Below are positions 1 to 8,072 of a stretch of 20,352 bases of DNA, one piece after another; within the stretch, counting starts at the first letter, position 1; every line of letters starts with the position of its first letter. The notes below the pieces were generated by a model that was not told the origin of the DNA, did not search any database, and worked only from the letters and a program-made list of their open reading frames with translations. Position numbers and translations under genes: made by a program. The DNA is taken from NCBI GenBank assembly GCA_002432865.1, contig DJGX01000025.1, positions 1 through 20,352 of the forward strand. Reading direction: 5' to 3'. This DNA is from Cloacimonetes bacterium UBA5835 (GTDB taxonomy: Bacteria; Cloacimonadota; Cloacimonadia; Cloacimonadales; Cloacimonadaceae).

Positions 1-21
1 AAAAAAATATGGGAATGCCAA
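1..21 (+). repeat. 21-bp inverted repeat, left copy
   Basis: Bases 1-21 (seven A, then TAT, then the core GGGAATGCC) are the exact reverse complement of bases 20332-20352. Thirteen bases further in lies TTGACA. The partner copy also has TTGACA 11 bases inward, so the likeness extends beyond the 21 bases in layout. Whether this is a contig-end effect, a dispersed repeat or an upstream activator site cannot be settled here. Confidence 0.8.
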
Positions 22-34
22 AAGAATAAATATA

Positions 35-64
35 TTGACAGAAAATACTGAAAATATATATAAT
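35..64 (+). promoter_or_regulatory. Sigma70-type promoter
   Basis: A perfect -35 box TTGACA (35-40) and a perfect -10 box TATAAT (59-64) are separated by 18 bases, in an A/T-rich setting. It points toward the beta-helix protein gene, whose best ribosome-binding site is about 325 bases downstream, and toward the small ORF at 230. Exact matches to both consensus boxes are visible. Use in vivo is inferred, because promoter rules in this phylum are not well known to me. Confidence 0.6.
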
Positions 65-229
65 GATTTTTGTTCAATGTGATTCCAGAATCTGCTAATA
101 GTGTGATTTTTGGTGAGAGGAAATTTAATTATGCAACATTTCTATATGGATTGAAAATTTACATATTAGTGTGTTGCCCCAAAAGCTAAAATATAAGAGC
201 TAAAAAATGTTCCTTAAAAAGGAGGGAAT

Positions 230-280
230 ATGATAATAGCTGTATCTTTGGGTGCAGAGCTTATCTGCAATATTAAATAG
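230..280 (+). CDS. Possible 16-residue leader peptide
   Basis: ATG at 230 follows a very strong Shine-Dalgarno (AGGAGGG, 220-226), although the spacing of 3 bases is short. It reads 16 codons to TAG at 278-280, giving a hydrophobic peptide starting MIIAVSLGAE. It lies between the promoter at 35-64 and the beta-helix gene. It could be a leader peptide, the start of a decayed gene, or chance. No family can be assigned. Confidence 0.2.
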   Translation: MIIAVSLGAELICNIK

Positions 281-400
281 AAGAATTTCGTAAACTGGCT
301 TGGTATAAGTGAACTCATAAGTTCGAGAATGAACATCGATCTTTATGTTTAAACTTAAACCTATCATTTTCATTCTAACCTAAAATTAGGAGTAAAAAAA

Positions 401-463
401 ATGAAAAAATCTTTAATTCTACCCCCCCCCCCCATTTAAGTAACAACAGAATGGCGTTTTCTA
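401..463 (+). promoter_or_regulatory. Poly-C tract between strong start and reading frame
   Basis: ATG at 401 has a good ribosome-binding site (AGGAG, 388-392, spacing 8). Translation from it runs into twelve C residues (422-433) and stops at TAA 437-439 after 12 codons. With 13 or 10 C residues the same start would be in frame with the beta-helix protein at 451. With 11 C residues it would stop at TAA 441-443. The alternative starts at 451 and 463 have no visible Shine-Dalgarno. This is the layout of a slipped-strand phase switch, but a homopolymer sequencing error would look the same. Confidence 0.5.
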
Positions 464-2703
464 TGAAAAACATTGCCCAGTTAATTATTATAGTTACCAT
501 TCTTTCAGTTAGCAGTTTACTTAGTGCTGTTGATCTATATGTAGGTAATCCTGCCGTCCATCCCGGAACAGGAACCATAAATGATCCTTTTGAATCAATT
601 GCTTATGCTCTAACCCAATTAAACCCTGAGGAAGATTACTGCTTGGTTTTTATGCCCGGGTTATATAATAATCAAGATCAACATTATATTAACCGGCAAT
701 TAGGACTAAGAAGCTATACTAATAATCCTGAGGATGTTGTAATTGCAGAGACATTTTATATCGCCTCTTTAAGTGAACCGGTATATGAAGTTGATTTTAG
801 TGGAATAACTTTCCGGGGTAATAATAATAATGAGACAATAATCCATTGGAGTGCTCTAACTATTGATAATTGCATCTTTGAGGATTATATTTATGGTACT
901 CCTTTAAATTTTGACATTGATGTAAGTAATGTAAACATTTCCAATTGCACTTTCCGAAATAATCACACTGCTATAAGTGATATGAACGGAAATAGGACAC
1001 CCGGATTTATCTATAACTGTCTATTCTATGGTAATAATATCGCCATAGAAATTAATGGCGCTAATCTGGAAAACTGTACTATAGCGGATAATGAATTAGC
1101 CAATCAGGGTCGTTTTGGAGCAAACACCTATAGAAACTGTATCCTGTGGGGAAATGGAGCACTCAATAATGGCTTACCTTCTGTCTATTACTATTGTGAC
1201 ACGCAGTCAGCAGTAACTGGAGCCAACAATATCTCTGTTGACCCCCGTTTTGAAGACGCTCTTAATCATATTTACACTCTTAAATGGGATGTGAATGGTC
1301 CCAGTCCTTGTATTGATGCCGGTGATCCTCATTTAGGATATGATCCTGATGGAACTCCTAATGATATGGGCTATCGCTACTATCCGCATGAAATAGAGAC
1401 CTACAATTTTGATCGAACTACTCCCGAACGGGGAATTTTCTGGAGATGTTTTCCAGTTGTAGATACGGTCTCTGCCCCTGAGGGACAGCACTGGAATGAA
1501 CTCGGGTATATGTTTAGTCCTTATATGGAGTTTAATCTTGTCCCTCAATTAAACAAAATATTCTGGAGCTATGTGGATTGGCGTCAGGGTGGCATAATGT
1601 CATATAATATATTTGACCGAATCTGGTATAACTCTTTTTATCAGGTAACTGCTCCCAAGGGATTTATTATTAGTTTTGATGCTCATAACCCAGTAGATGT
1701 ATTAACTGTTAGCGGATTTCGAGCTGATCCACATACGGTTCCGGTTGAATTATTGGTAATGGATGGTGGCTCATATTTCTCTAACTGGGTGGGCTATTTT
1801 GTTCCTTATACCCAAAATGTCGTAACAGCTTTATCCAATCTTATTCCCAATGGACAGGGTCATACTTATCTGGATTATATTTACAGTATTAAAACCCAGT
1901 CCTGGAGCACTTCCCGCCGGGAAAGAATCTTAGGCAGCCCTTGGATTGTTAATCCTTCCCTTTTTACCTTCTCGGAAGGAACAATGGTTATGCTGGAATT
2001 AATTGATCACGCCCCCTCAGAAATGTTCTGGTTCTGTTGGGGAACACCTGTAGATGCCTATATTAGAACTGCTCCCACTCAATTCAGTTATACGGAAAAA
2101 ATAGATTATATTCCTTTGTATGTGGAACTTGATCCGGAAAATATGCCCGAGGAAATTGGTGTTTTTGCTGATGGTGAGTGTATTGGTGCAGTAGTAGTTG
2201 ATAATGAAGTTATGGATATTAACCTTTACCCTGAATCTGCCAAAGGCAATGATGAAATTGAGCTCTCTTTTTATTATGGAACCAAAGGTAAAGCCGTAAA
2301 ACAGGATTACCAGATTTATGATCCTAATAGCTATCGCTTTGTGCCCGGTTCACTTAAATTAAGCGAAATTAAGGATTATGGTTATATCTCCTTAAAGGGT
2401 AATTCCGATAGTGAATCTGTAACCAGTATAGTAAAATTAAATCAAAACTATCCCAATCCCTTCAATCCGAGTACTCAAATATCCTTTTATCTTGCACAGG
2501 ACTTGCCTGTAAAATTGGATATTTTCAATGTTAAAGGACAGAAAGTGAAAACCCTCTGTTCCTCTGAACTTAAAAAAGGAACCTACAGCTATATATGGAA
2601 CGGTGATGATCAATTAGGGAAAGCTGTCGCTTCGGGGTTATATTTCTACCGCCTTTCAACTCCCGAAGGTGTATTCAGCAATAAGATGCTGTTAATGAAA
2701 TAA
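451..2703 (+). CDS. Exported parallel beta-helix protein with C-terminal sorting domain
   Basis: Product of 750 residues. A signal peptide is clear from the methionine at codon 5 (position 463): MKNIAQ, then a hydrophobic run ending in LLSA. Position 463 may therefore be the true start if the upstream start at 401 is off. Residues about 28-290 form a right-handed beta-helix of the kind opened by 'DLYVGN ... NDPFESIAYAL', rich in N-C-x-F turns, closing with CIDAGDP near residue 287. A middle domain (about 310-640) is not recognised. Residues about 663-750 are a FlgD-Ig-like C-terminal sorting domain (NYPNPFNPST, NVKGQKV, W-N-G-D, GLYFYRL), which in FCB bacteria directs proteins to the cell surface or outside. 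It probably acts as a surface adhesin or polysaccharide-binding protein. No catalytic residues are recognised. The gene may be phase-variable through the C tract at 422-433. Confidence 0.85.
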   Translation: MAFSMKNIAQLIIIVTILSVSSLLSAVDLYVGNPAVHPGTGTINDPFESIAYALTQLNPEEDYCLVFMPGLYNNQDQHYINRQLGLRSYTNNPEDVVIAETFYIASLSEPVYEVDFSGITFRGNNNNETIIHWSALTIDNCIFEDYIYGTPLNFDIDVSNVNISNCTFRNNHTAISDMNGNRTPGFIYNCLFYGNNIAIEINGANLENCTIADNELANQGRFGANTYRNCILWGNGALNNGLPSVYYYCDTQSAVTGANNISVDPRFEDALNHIYTLKWDVNGPSPCIDAGDPHLGYDPDGTPNDMGYRYYPHEIETYNFDRTTPERGIFWRCFPVVDTVSAPEGQHWNELGYMFSPYMEFNLVPQLNKIFWSYVDWRQGGIMSYNIFDRIWYNSFYQVTAPKGFIISFDAHNPVDVLTVSGFRADPHTVPVELLVMDGGSYFSNWVGYFVPYTQNVVTALSNLIPNGQGHTYLDYIYSIKTQSWSTSRRERILGSPWIVNPSLFTFSEGTMVMLELIDHAPSEMFWFCWGTPVDAYIRTAPTQFSYTEKIDYIPLYVELDPENMPEEIGVFADGECIGAVVVDNEVMDINLYPESAKGNDEIELSFYYGTKGKAVKQDYQIYDPNSYRFVPGSLKLSEIKDYGYISLKGNSDSESVTSIVKLNQNYPNPFNPSTQISFYLAQDLPVKLDIFNVKGQKVKTLCSSELKKGTYSYIWNGDDQLGKAVASGLYFYRLSTPEGVFSNKMLLMK

Positions 2704-2723
2704 ACAAAGAATATTGAACCAAA

Positions 2724-2754
2724 CCGGAACTCGCTTTTATTTAGCGGGCTCCGG
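2724..2754 (+). terminator. Strong hairpin after first beta-helix gene
   Basis: The 11-base arms CCGGAACTCGC (2724-2734) and GCGGGCTCCGG (2744-2754) pair with one mismatch and one G-U around a 9-base A/T loop. It sits 20 bases after the stop and 26 bases before the next start. There is no T run after it, so it may be a partial terminator, an mRNA-stabilising stem, or a block between cistrons. Confidence 0.5.
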
Positions 2755-2780
2755 ATTTAGAAAAGGTAAAGGAGCTGGAA

Positions 2781-5399
2781 GTGCGTAAGATTATAGTAAT
2801 AATGGCAATATTAATGTGGGTAGGACAGGTCCATGCATTGATTTTAAGAGTTTCCGGAGATGGAACTCAGGATTTTGAACAAATACAGTCAGCGATTGCT
2901 CAAAGTTGTGATGGTGATACAGTCTTAGTTTACCCGGGCAGGTATTATGAAAATCTCAGTATGATGGGAAAAAATATTACCCTTGCCAGTTTGGAACTTA
3001 CCACCGGAAATCTGGAATATAAATACAACACCATAATAGACGGAGGCAGAAACGAAAGTGTGATTAGCATTAAGAATGGCGAATCGGAACTTACAATAAG
3101 AGGGTTCACTATAACCAATGGCTCCGGTCATATGGATTTGACAACAAGATTGTTTAGAGGAGGTGGTATTTTTTTGATAGGACAAGGTAATGTACGCAAT
3201 TTCTATCTTATTAATAATGTAATAAGAAACAATACTGCTTCTACAGGAGGAGGTCTATTTATTTCTACTTCCAATGTATTCCTTAGTGGTAATTCTATCT
3301 ACGATAATACTGCAGATGCAGGTGGAGGTATAAGATATCAGGATAATCCATTAAATTTATGGTCTCTTACCTTTGATCCGGTAAACCGCTGTAATATATA
3401 CAATAACTTAGCAGCCCAGGGTTCTGATATTTCAACTTATTGGGAAAGTTATACGGCTGTAATAGTGGATACATTTACCGTAGCCAATCCCTGGAATTAT
3501 TATGCCAGTGGAATTGCTTATGATCATAATATAGTAAATCCCTTCACTTTTGATATATTGCATACTACAGGCCATCAAGAAATAAACCAAGACCTCTATG
3601 TTGCCCCCTGGGGAAGTGATTCCAATAGCGGAACAAGCCCTCAGGAACCTTTTCAGACCATCTTCAAGGCAATGTATATGCTTGCTTCCGATAGCCAAAA
3701 TCCTAAAAAGGTCTATCTTGCCGAAGGTGTTTATTCCCCAAGCCAAAATAACCAAAGGTTCCCCTGTCCTGTAAAAACCAATACAAGTATAGTTGGTGTT
3801 TCAACTGAGCAAACCATAATAGATGGTGACGGTTATTCAGGTATTTTTGTTGGTGTTCCTCACAGTGAGAATCTATCAATATCAAATGTCTCAGGAAAAA
3901 ATATATCCGGATTTTTTGCCACTAGCTGTTCTAATACGATATCTTTAAAGAACATAAATATATCTGATATGCTCTATATTTTGTCAGCATTAGGAATATC
4001 AATGAGTCTGTCCCAAAACATAGAGATGCAGAATATATCTATAAATAATATAATAGGATTAGATTATGTTACCAGAGGGATAATGATTACCTCATGTAGT
4101 GGAACATTAGATATGACTGATATTCATATCAGTCATATTACTGCTGAATCAGAAATGATTGGGCTTGATGTTAGCTTTTGCGGCGAGGCAAATATCAACC
4201 GTTTAAGAATAGATAATTGCTATTCTCCCAGTAATCAACACTATGATATGACTACAATAATGCAAATAGTAGCGAATGAAAATGGGCAAAGCTTAAAATT
4301 AAACCTAAGTAATTCCATATTCGCCGACAATTATCAAGCATATAGTACAGATATGATGATTTCCATAGTAGCCAAGAATGATAGTTTATCCATCCAGAAC
4401 TGTACTTTTACCGGAAATAGTGGAGGCAATTATACTATATATATTATAGGGAATGCTTATCTGAAAAACAATATATTCTGGAACCCGGCAATGCCTTATG
4501 AAATAAAATTTAAGTACTTTTCAGAAATAGGACCAACTACACTATATTTAGAGAATAACGATATCCGAGGTGGATATGCCGGTATTGTAAATACGAGCCC
4601 TTTAAATACTATTATCTGGGGTCCAGGAAATGTCAATACCGATCCCCTGTTTCGGATGCAAACTGAACAACCCTATTCCTTAAGTGAAAATTCACCTTTG
4701 ATTGATGCTGGAATACTCGATCCCACAGCAATAAATGTAGGGCTATATGATGTTGCTATGAATGAAAGATTTTGGGATGGAGATAATGATGGAATAGCCA
4801 GAATTGACATTGGAGCTTATGAATATCAACAAATGTTAAGCCCTTATAATCTTAATTCCGAAGTAAATTATAACACGGTAAATCTCTTCTGGGAAATGCA
4901 AGGTTCAAATAGAGCCCTAACTGGCTATCGGATTCACAGAAATGGTTCTGTGATAGCAGAAATAACTGATCCAACTCAATTGTATTATACCGATACAATT
5001 ACTGCCAATGGGGTTTACCGTTATTATATAACTGCAGCTTACGGTTTGTTAGATTCCGATCCCAGCAATGTTATTAATATGTTAATAGAAGGTTTGGATA
5101 TAGAGGAGAACCTGCAAACTTCTGCACAAACCGCTTTGCACTTAAGTCCGAATCCCTTTTATTCTACTGCTGATATTCAGTATAAGGTGATTAGAGCAGG
5201 TAAAGTTAAGGTTGATGTCTATAATATTAAAGGACAGCACATTAAGAGTATACTGGAGGAAACCAAGTCCTCTGGTAGTTATCAATTAATTTGGGATGGA
5301 AAAGATAAAGCCGGTAACAAAGTTGCCCCTGGCATCTATTTTATGCGCCTGGAGGCAGATGGTAAAGCTCTGACAAAGAAAATGCTAAAGCTAAAATAA
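2781..5399 (+). CDS. Exported double beta-helix protein with Fn3-like and sorting domains
   Basis: Product of 872 residues. It starts at GTG 2781, chosen because GGAG (2771-2774) lies 6 bases upstream and a signal peptide (MRKIIVIMAILMWVGQVHA) follows at once. Residues about 20-260 form one beta-helix. A second begins near 272 with DLYVAPWGSDSNSG and 'PFQTIF', the same opening style as the neighbouring protein, and runs to about 660 where an LIDAG motif closes it. Residues about 686-769 look like a fibronectin type III domain. Residues about 786-872 are the C-terminal sorting domain (LSPNPFYST, NIKGQH, W-D-G-K, GIYFMRL). It is probably a secreted or cell-surface carbohydrate-binding or adhesive protein; no enzyme motif is identified. 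It probably shares a promoter with the upstream gene (77-base gap containing a hairpin) and is closed by the terminator at 5475-5503. Confidence 0.88.
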   Translation: MRKIIVIMAILMWVGQVHALILRVSGDGTQDFEQIQSAIAQSCDGDTVLVYPGRYYENLSMMGKNITLASLELTTGNLEYKYNTIIDGGRNESVISIKNGESELTIRGFTITNGSGHMDLTTRLFRGGGIFLIGQGNVRNFYLINNVIRNNTASTGGGLFISTSNVFLSGNSIYDNTADAGGGIRYQDNPLNLWSLTFDPVNRCNIYNNLAAQGSDISTYWESYTAVIVDTFTVANPWNYYASGIAYDHNIVNPFTFDILHTTGHQEINQDLYVAPWGSDSNSGTSPQEPFQTIFKAMYMLASDSQNPKKVYLAEGVYSPSQNNQRFPCPVKTNTSIVGVSTEQTIIDGDGYSGIFVGVPHSENLSISNVSGKNISGFFATSCSNTISLKNINISDMLYILSALGISMSLSQNIEMQNISINNIIGLDYVTRGIMITSCSGTLDMTDIHISHITAESEMIGLDVSFCGEANINRLRIDNCYSPSNQHYDMTTIMQIVANENGQSLKLNLSNSIFADNYQAYSTDMMISIVAKNDSLSIQNCTFTGNSGGNYTIYIIGNAYLKNNIFWNPAMPYEIKFKYFSEIGPTTLYLENNDIRGGYAGIVNTSPLNTIIWGPGNVNTDPLFRMQTEQPYSLSENSPLIDAGILDPTAINVGLYDVAMNERFWDGDNDGIARIDIGAYEYQQMLSPYNLNSEVNYNTVNLFWEMQGSNRALTGYRIHRNGSVIAEITDPTQLYYTDTITANGVYRYYITAAYGLLDSDPSNVINMLIEGLDIEENLQTSAQTALHLSPNPFYSTADIQYKVIRAGKVKVDVYNIKGQHIKSILEETKSSGSYQLIWDGKDKAGNKVAPGIYFMRLEADGKALTKKMLKLK

Positions 5400-5474
5400 G
5401 AGAAAGTTGTTCTTCTTACCGGAAGGTTGGTGTCCTTTTCTACCTCATAAAATGATAGTAAATTAAATTGTAGT

Positions 5475-5503
5475 CGGAGCTCGCTGAAGCTCCGCTTTTA
5501 TTT
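5475..5503 (+). terminator. Rho-independent terminator after second beta-helix gene
   Basis: A perfect 7-bp stem CGGAGCT (5475-5481) / AGCTCCG (5488-5494) around CGCTGA is followed by CTTTTATTT. It lies 75 bases after the stop at 5399 and before the convergent small membrane protein gene. The motif GCTTTTATTT also appears in the hairpin loop at 2724-2754, suggesting related elements. Confidence 0.65.
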
Positions 5504-5532
5504 CTCGTAAAGAAATGGGGCTTACGGCCACT

Positions 5533-5769
5533 CTATTTTTTCTTGGGCTTTATGCCAAAGATCTGACTTTTAATCCATTGCCAGTTATAGACAATATGAA
5601 AAATAGCCAAAATGACGAAGATAAAGCCGCATATTTCATGCAGTTCTTTGAAGCCATAGGCATCATAATTAAAAAAACCTGAAATTTTGTAGGTAAGCAT
5701 TGCTACAAAAGTAGTAAAGATCGCGATAAACATAATCGGATTCAATATTTTTAGCTTTTTATTATTCAT
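5533..5769 (-). CDS. Small DUF4405-like membrane protein
   Basis: 78 residues, starting at the ATG at 5769 (MNNKKLKILNP), because AAGGAG lies 6 bases upstream. A longer reading from 5817 would add 16 residues without a ribosome-binding site. Two membrane segments are visible (about residues 11-28 and 44-62). Between and within them are the conserved features of the DUF4405 / cytochrome b-like small membrane family: 'LHEICGF' before helix two, and 'FHIVYNW.W' inside it, with two histidines that could bind haem. The C-terminus is lysine-rich. The role is unknown, possibly membrane electron transfer. It is transcribed alone from a promoter just upstream and converges on the beta-helix gene. Confidence 0.65.
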   Translation of the reverse strand: MNNKKLKILNPIMFIAIFTTFVAMLTYKISGFFNYDAYGFKELHEICGFIFVILAIFHIVYNWQWIKSQIFGIKPKKK

Positions 5770-5789
5770 TTCATACTCCTTTTTTTGAT

Positions 5790-5817
5790 ATAATAATCGA
5801 AATTCCCTTTTAGGCAA
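5790..5817 (-). promoter_or_regulatory. Candidate promoter for the DUF4405-like gene
   Basis: On the minus strand, TTGCCT (5812-5817) and TATTAT (5790-5795) are 16 bases apart, matching the sigma70 consensus at 4/6 and 5/6. The -10 box lies about 20 bases before the ATG at 5769, with AAGGAG between. This would give a very short leader. Confidence 0.4.
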
Positions 5818-5855
5818 ATTAACCTTACATTGTAGAATTAGAACATAACGAGAGG

Positions 5856-6071
5856 ATGGAACAACATACGCATTTGCTGTTATTCATACATAGACAAGCC
5901 AGCCATTCTTCTTTTGAAGCCGTTATCACTACTCTATTACTTTTAGTTTATTCCAATTTGGCAATAGAAATTGGAGGTAAACCTACACAGCAATTGGGTT
6001 CCCAATTTGGATTAAGCAAATCGGAATTTGCCAAATCACTTTTCTTTGACTGTATTATTGGGGTCTTATAA
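5856..6071 (+). CDS. Doubtful 71-residue ORF
   Basis: An open frame begins MEQHTHLLLFIHRQ and ends FFDCIIGVL, overlapping the 3' end of rsmE by 6 bases on the opposite strand. GAGAGG touches the ATG with no spacing, so initiation would be poor. No family is recognised. The stretch contains several small inverted repeats built on CCAATTTGG/AAATTGG (5950-6015), so it may be non-coding or a remnant. It is listed mainly because it fills most of the 296-base gap between two genes. Confidence 0.2.
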   Translation: MEQHTHLLLFIHRQASHSSFEAVITTLLLLVYSNLAIEIGGKPTQQLGSQFGLSKSEFAKSLFFDCIIGVL

Positions 6072-6767
6072 CAGCTGAAATTGAGCTGCAGCTGCTATAG
6101 CTGCTGTTTCTGCTCTAGTTATAAGAGGGCAAATTGATATTTGGAGAATGTCTTTTTTTATAAAAAAAGCAAATTCCTTTTCACTGTAACCGCCTTCTGG
6201 ACCGATAATGAAACAGGGTTTAATATTACTGGATAAATTGGATATTCTTTTTGGGGGTTTTTGTTCCGAGCATAAAACAGGATCCCATCTCTCAGAGAGA
6301 ACCTTATCTATTGTTTCCGTTAGTGGTAAGGGTTCGTTAATCATTGGTAACCAAGGATTGTCACACTGTTTTATAGCTGATACAGCAATTTGTCGAAATC
6401 GGTTAACCGTATTTTTTGATGGAATCCGCACACTAAAATCAGTAATCATTGGATAGAAAGTACTAACACCCAATTCAGTACATTTTTCTATCAGGAGTTC
6501 ATCGTGTTTATTTTTAAGAAGAGCAAATGCAATGGCAAAGTTCTTTTCGGGATAAGGATATTCGACTAACTCGAGTAATTCTATTACTACCGACCTTTTG
6601 GTAAGCTCAGATATTTTCCCTTCTGCAATAACTCCAGTGCCACTATTCAGCTTGATTATCTCTCCAATTTTTACCCTTCTAACATTAACCAAATGGTGAT
6701 ATTCCTCACCTGCAATGGTAATAGATCGTTTATCAGGGCTTAATTCCGGAACATAAATAGACGGCAT
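6066..6767 (-). CDS. rsmE: 16S rRNA m3U1498 methyltransferase RsmE
   Basis: 233 residues, the usual length. RsmE methylates N3 of U1498 in 16S rRNA within the 30S subunit, using S-adenosylmethionine. The N-terminal PUA-like part carries EEYHHLVNVRRVKIGE (residues 21-36). The SPOUT knot is shown by FIIGPEGGYSEKEF (187-200) and the closing LITRAETAAIAAAA (215-228), which bind the cofactor. It starts 5 bases after the dnaJ stop and is the last gene of the heat-shock operon, a common pairing in many bacteria. Its own ribosome-binding site is weak (GAGGAG is some 20 bases upstream), suggesting coupling to dnaJ translation. Confidence 0.93.
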   Translation of the reverse strand: MPSIYVPELSPDKRSITIAGEEYHHLVNVRRVKIGEIIKLNSGTGVIAEGKISELTKRSVVIELLELVEYPYPEKNFAIAFALLKNKHDELLIEKCTELGVSTFYPMITDFSVRIPSKNTVNRFRQIAVSAIKQCDNPWLPMINEPLPLTETIDKVLSERWDPVLCSEQKPPKRISNLSSNIKPCFIIGPEGGYSEKEFAFFIKKDILQISICPLITRAETAAIAAAAQFQLL

Positions 6768-6772
6768 AATAT

Positions 6773-7930
6773 TTATAAGAAGTAACTCCTCAATTTCGAA
6801 ACAAAACTCTTCCCTGGTTTTAGGTCTCTTTTTTTGTCAAATTCGCGTAAGCGTGTATATAATTCAACTTCGTCCCGAGAGAGTTTAGTTGGAGTTACTA
6901 CAACTATTTTTACTATTTGATCGCCGCGCGAAGAAGAATTTGGGCTCTGAATTCCCTGTCCTTTTAAACGAAATAATCTCCCACTTTGGGTTCCGGCAGG
7001 GACTTTCATTTTTACTGAACCAGTTAAAGTAGGTACAATTATTTCATCTCCCAACACTGCTTGAGATACGCTAATAGGGTATTCTAATACAATATTATAT
7101 CCATCCCGTTCAAAGAGTTCATCCTGCTTTTCATGAATTAAAACCAGAATATCTCCTCTATTCCCACCTCGCGCTCCAACATTACCCAGTCCCCTTAAAC
7201 GAACATATTGCCCTTCAGCCACTCCAGGGGGAATTTTAACTTTTATTTCGCGGACATTACCTACTCGTCCTTCTCCGTAGCATTTACTACATTTATTTTT
7301 TATATCTTTCCCTTCGCCCTGGCAATTTGGGCATTCGGAAATAGTTTGCATGCGACCAAAAAGTGACTGTCTTATTTGGCGAATCTGCCCTGTTCCCTTA
7401 CAAGTAGGGCAGGTTTCGGTTTTTCCTTCTGCACTTCCTGTTCCACCACATTTGTCACAAGGCTCTTTAATGCCAATTTTTATGGTCTTTTCAACACCCT
7501 TAGCTATTTCCTGAAGTGATAATGAAAGCTCAATTTGAAGGTCTTCTCCTCTATTGTAACCACTTGAACTGCGGTGATTTCTGCTTCCAAAACCTCCTCC
7601 AAAAAGAGTATCAAAGATACTGCTAAAACCATCGCCGAAGATATCATTAAGATCACTGCGATGCATAAATTCTTCCCAGGAGAAACCTGCTCCTCCAAAT
7701 TTATTTTCCAGTCCAGAATGACCGTATTGATCGTATATTTGTCTTTTTTCTTTATCCGACAACACCTCATAAGCTTCACTTGCTTCTTTGAACTTCTCTT
7801 CAGCTTCTTTATTATCTGGGTTTTTGTCTGGATGGTATTGCATTGCCAGCTTTCGATATGCCTTTTTTATAGTAGCTTCGTCGGCATTTCTATCAACGCC
7901 CAATACCTCATAATAATCTCTTTTTTCCAT
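6773..7930 (-). CDS. dnaJ: Chaperone DnaJ (Hsp40)
   Basis: 385 residues, complete. DnaJ binds unfolded clients, delivers them to DnaK and stimulates its ATPase in the cytoplasm. The J domain (residues 1-70) has the essential HPD at 33-35. A Gly/Phe-rich linker follows (about 78-115). Four zinc motifs are intact: CDKCGGTG (158-165), CPTCKGTG (174-181), CPNCQGEG (200-207) and CSKCYGEG (214-221). C-terminal client-binding domains follow. GAGAGG precedes the ATG by 8 bases. It is separated from dnaK by 226 bases with two inverted repeats, so its expression may be set below that of dnaK by RNA structure. Confidence 0.97.
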   Translation of the reverse strand: MEKRDYYEVLGVDRNADEATIKKAYRKLAMQYHPDKNPDNKEAEEKFKEASEAYEVLSDKEKRQIYDQYGHSGLENKFGGAGFSWEEFMHRSDLNDIFGDGFSSIFDTLFGGGFGSRNHRSSSGYNRGEDLQIELSLSLQEIAKGVEKTIKIGIKEPCDKCGGTGSAEGKTETCPTCKGTGQIRQIRQSLFGRMQTISECPNCQGEGKDIKNKCSKCYGEGRVGNVREIKVKIPPGVAEGQYVRLRGLGNVGARGGNRGDILVLIHEKQDELFERDGYNIVLEYPISVSQAVLGDEIIVPTLTGSVKMKVPAGTQSGRLFRLKGQGIQSPNSSSRGDQIVKIVVVTPTKLSRDEVELYTRLREFDKKRDLKPGKSFVSKLRSYFL

Positions 7931-7967
7931 TAATTAACCTCTCACAGATTTCATTGATTTCATAGCT

Positions 7968-8006
7968 GAAACTTAATGCTTCTCAGATGATTCCATATTA
8001 AGTTTC
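7968..8006 (-). repeat. 10-bp inverted repeat in the dnaJ leader
   Basis: GAAACTTAAT (7968-7977) and ATTAAGTTTC (7997-8006) are perfect 10-base arms around 19 bases. On the transcript this stem lies about 40 bases before the dnaJ start. It could modulate dnaJ translation or mRNA decay. No T run follows, so it is not a terminator. Confidence 0.45.
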
Positions 8007-8072
8007 TCACTCAATTACAAAACTATCCTTCTTTTTTTCGCTATTAATTACCTCAACTTTTATTTATCATTC

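Larger units (their letters stand above)
1..400. other. Gene-poor leader region upstream of first beta-helix gene
   Basis: No convincing gene is present. The stretch holds a 21-base sequence repeated inverted at the far window end (1-21), a sigma70-type promoter (35-64), a tiny ORF with a strong Shine-Dalgarno (230-280), and the ribosome-binding site AGGAG at 388-392 in front of an ATG at 401. If the 35-64 promoter serves the gene at 451, the transcript would carry an untranslated leader of about 330 bases. The sequence is very AT-rich. Confidence 0.5.

Noticed and set aside
375..578. Minus-strand 67-codon frame across the poly-C tract
   Set aside because: It depends on the homopolymer read as glycine codons and overlaps the signal-peptide coding region of a real gene.
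2724..2754. Certain Rho-independent terminator
   Set aside because: The stem is strong but is followed by GATTTAGAAAAGG rather than a T run, so it is listed only as a possible terminator.
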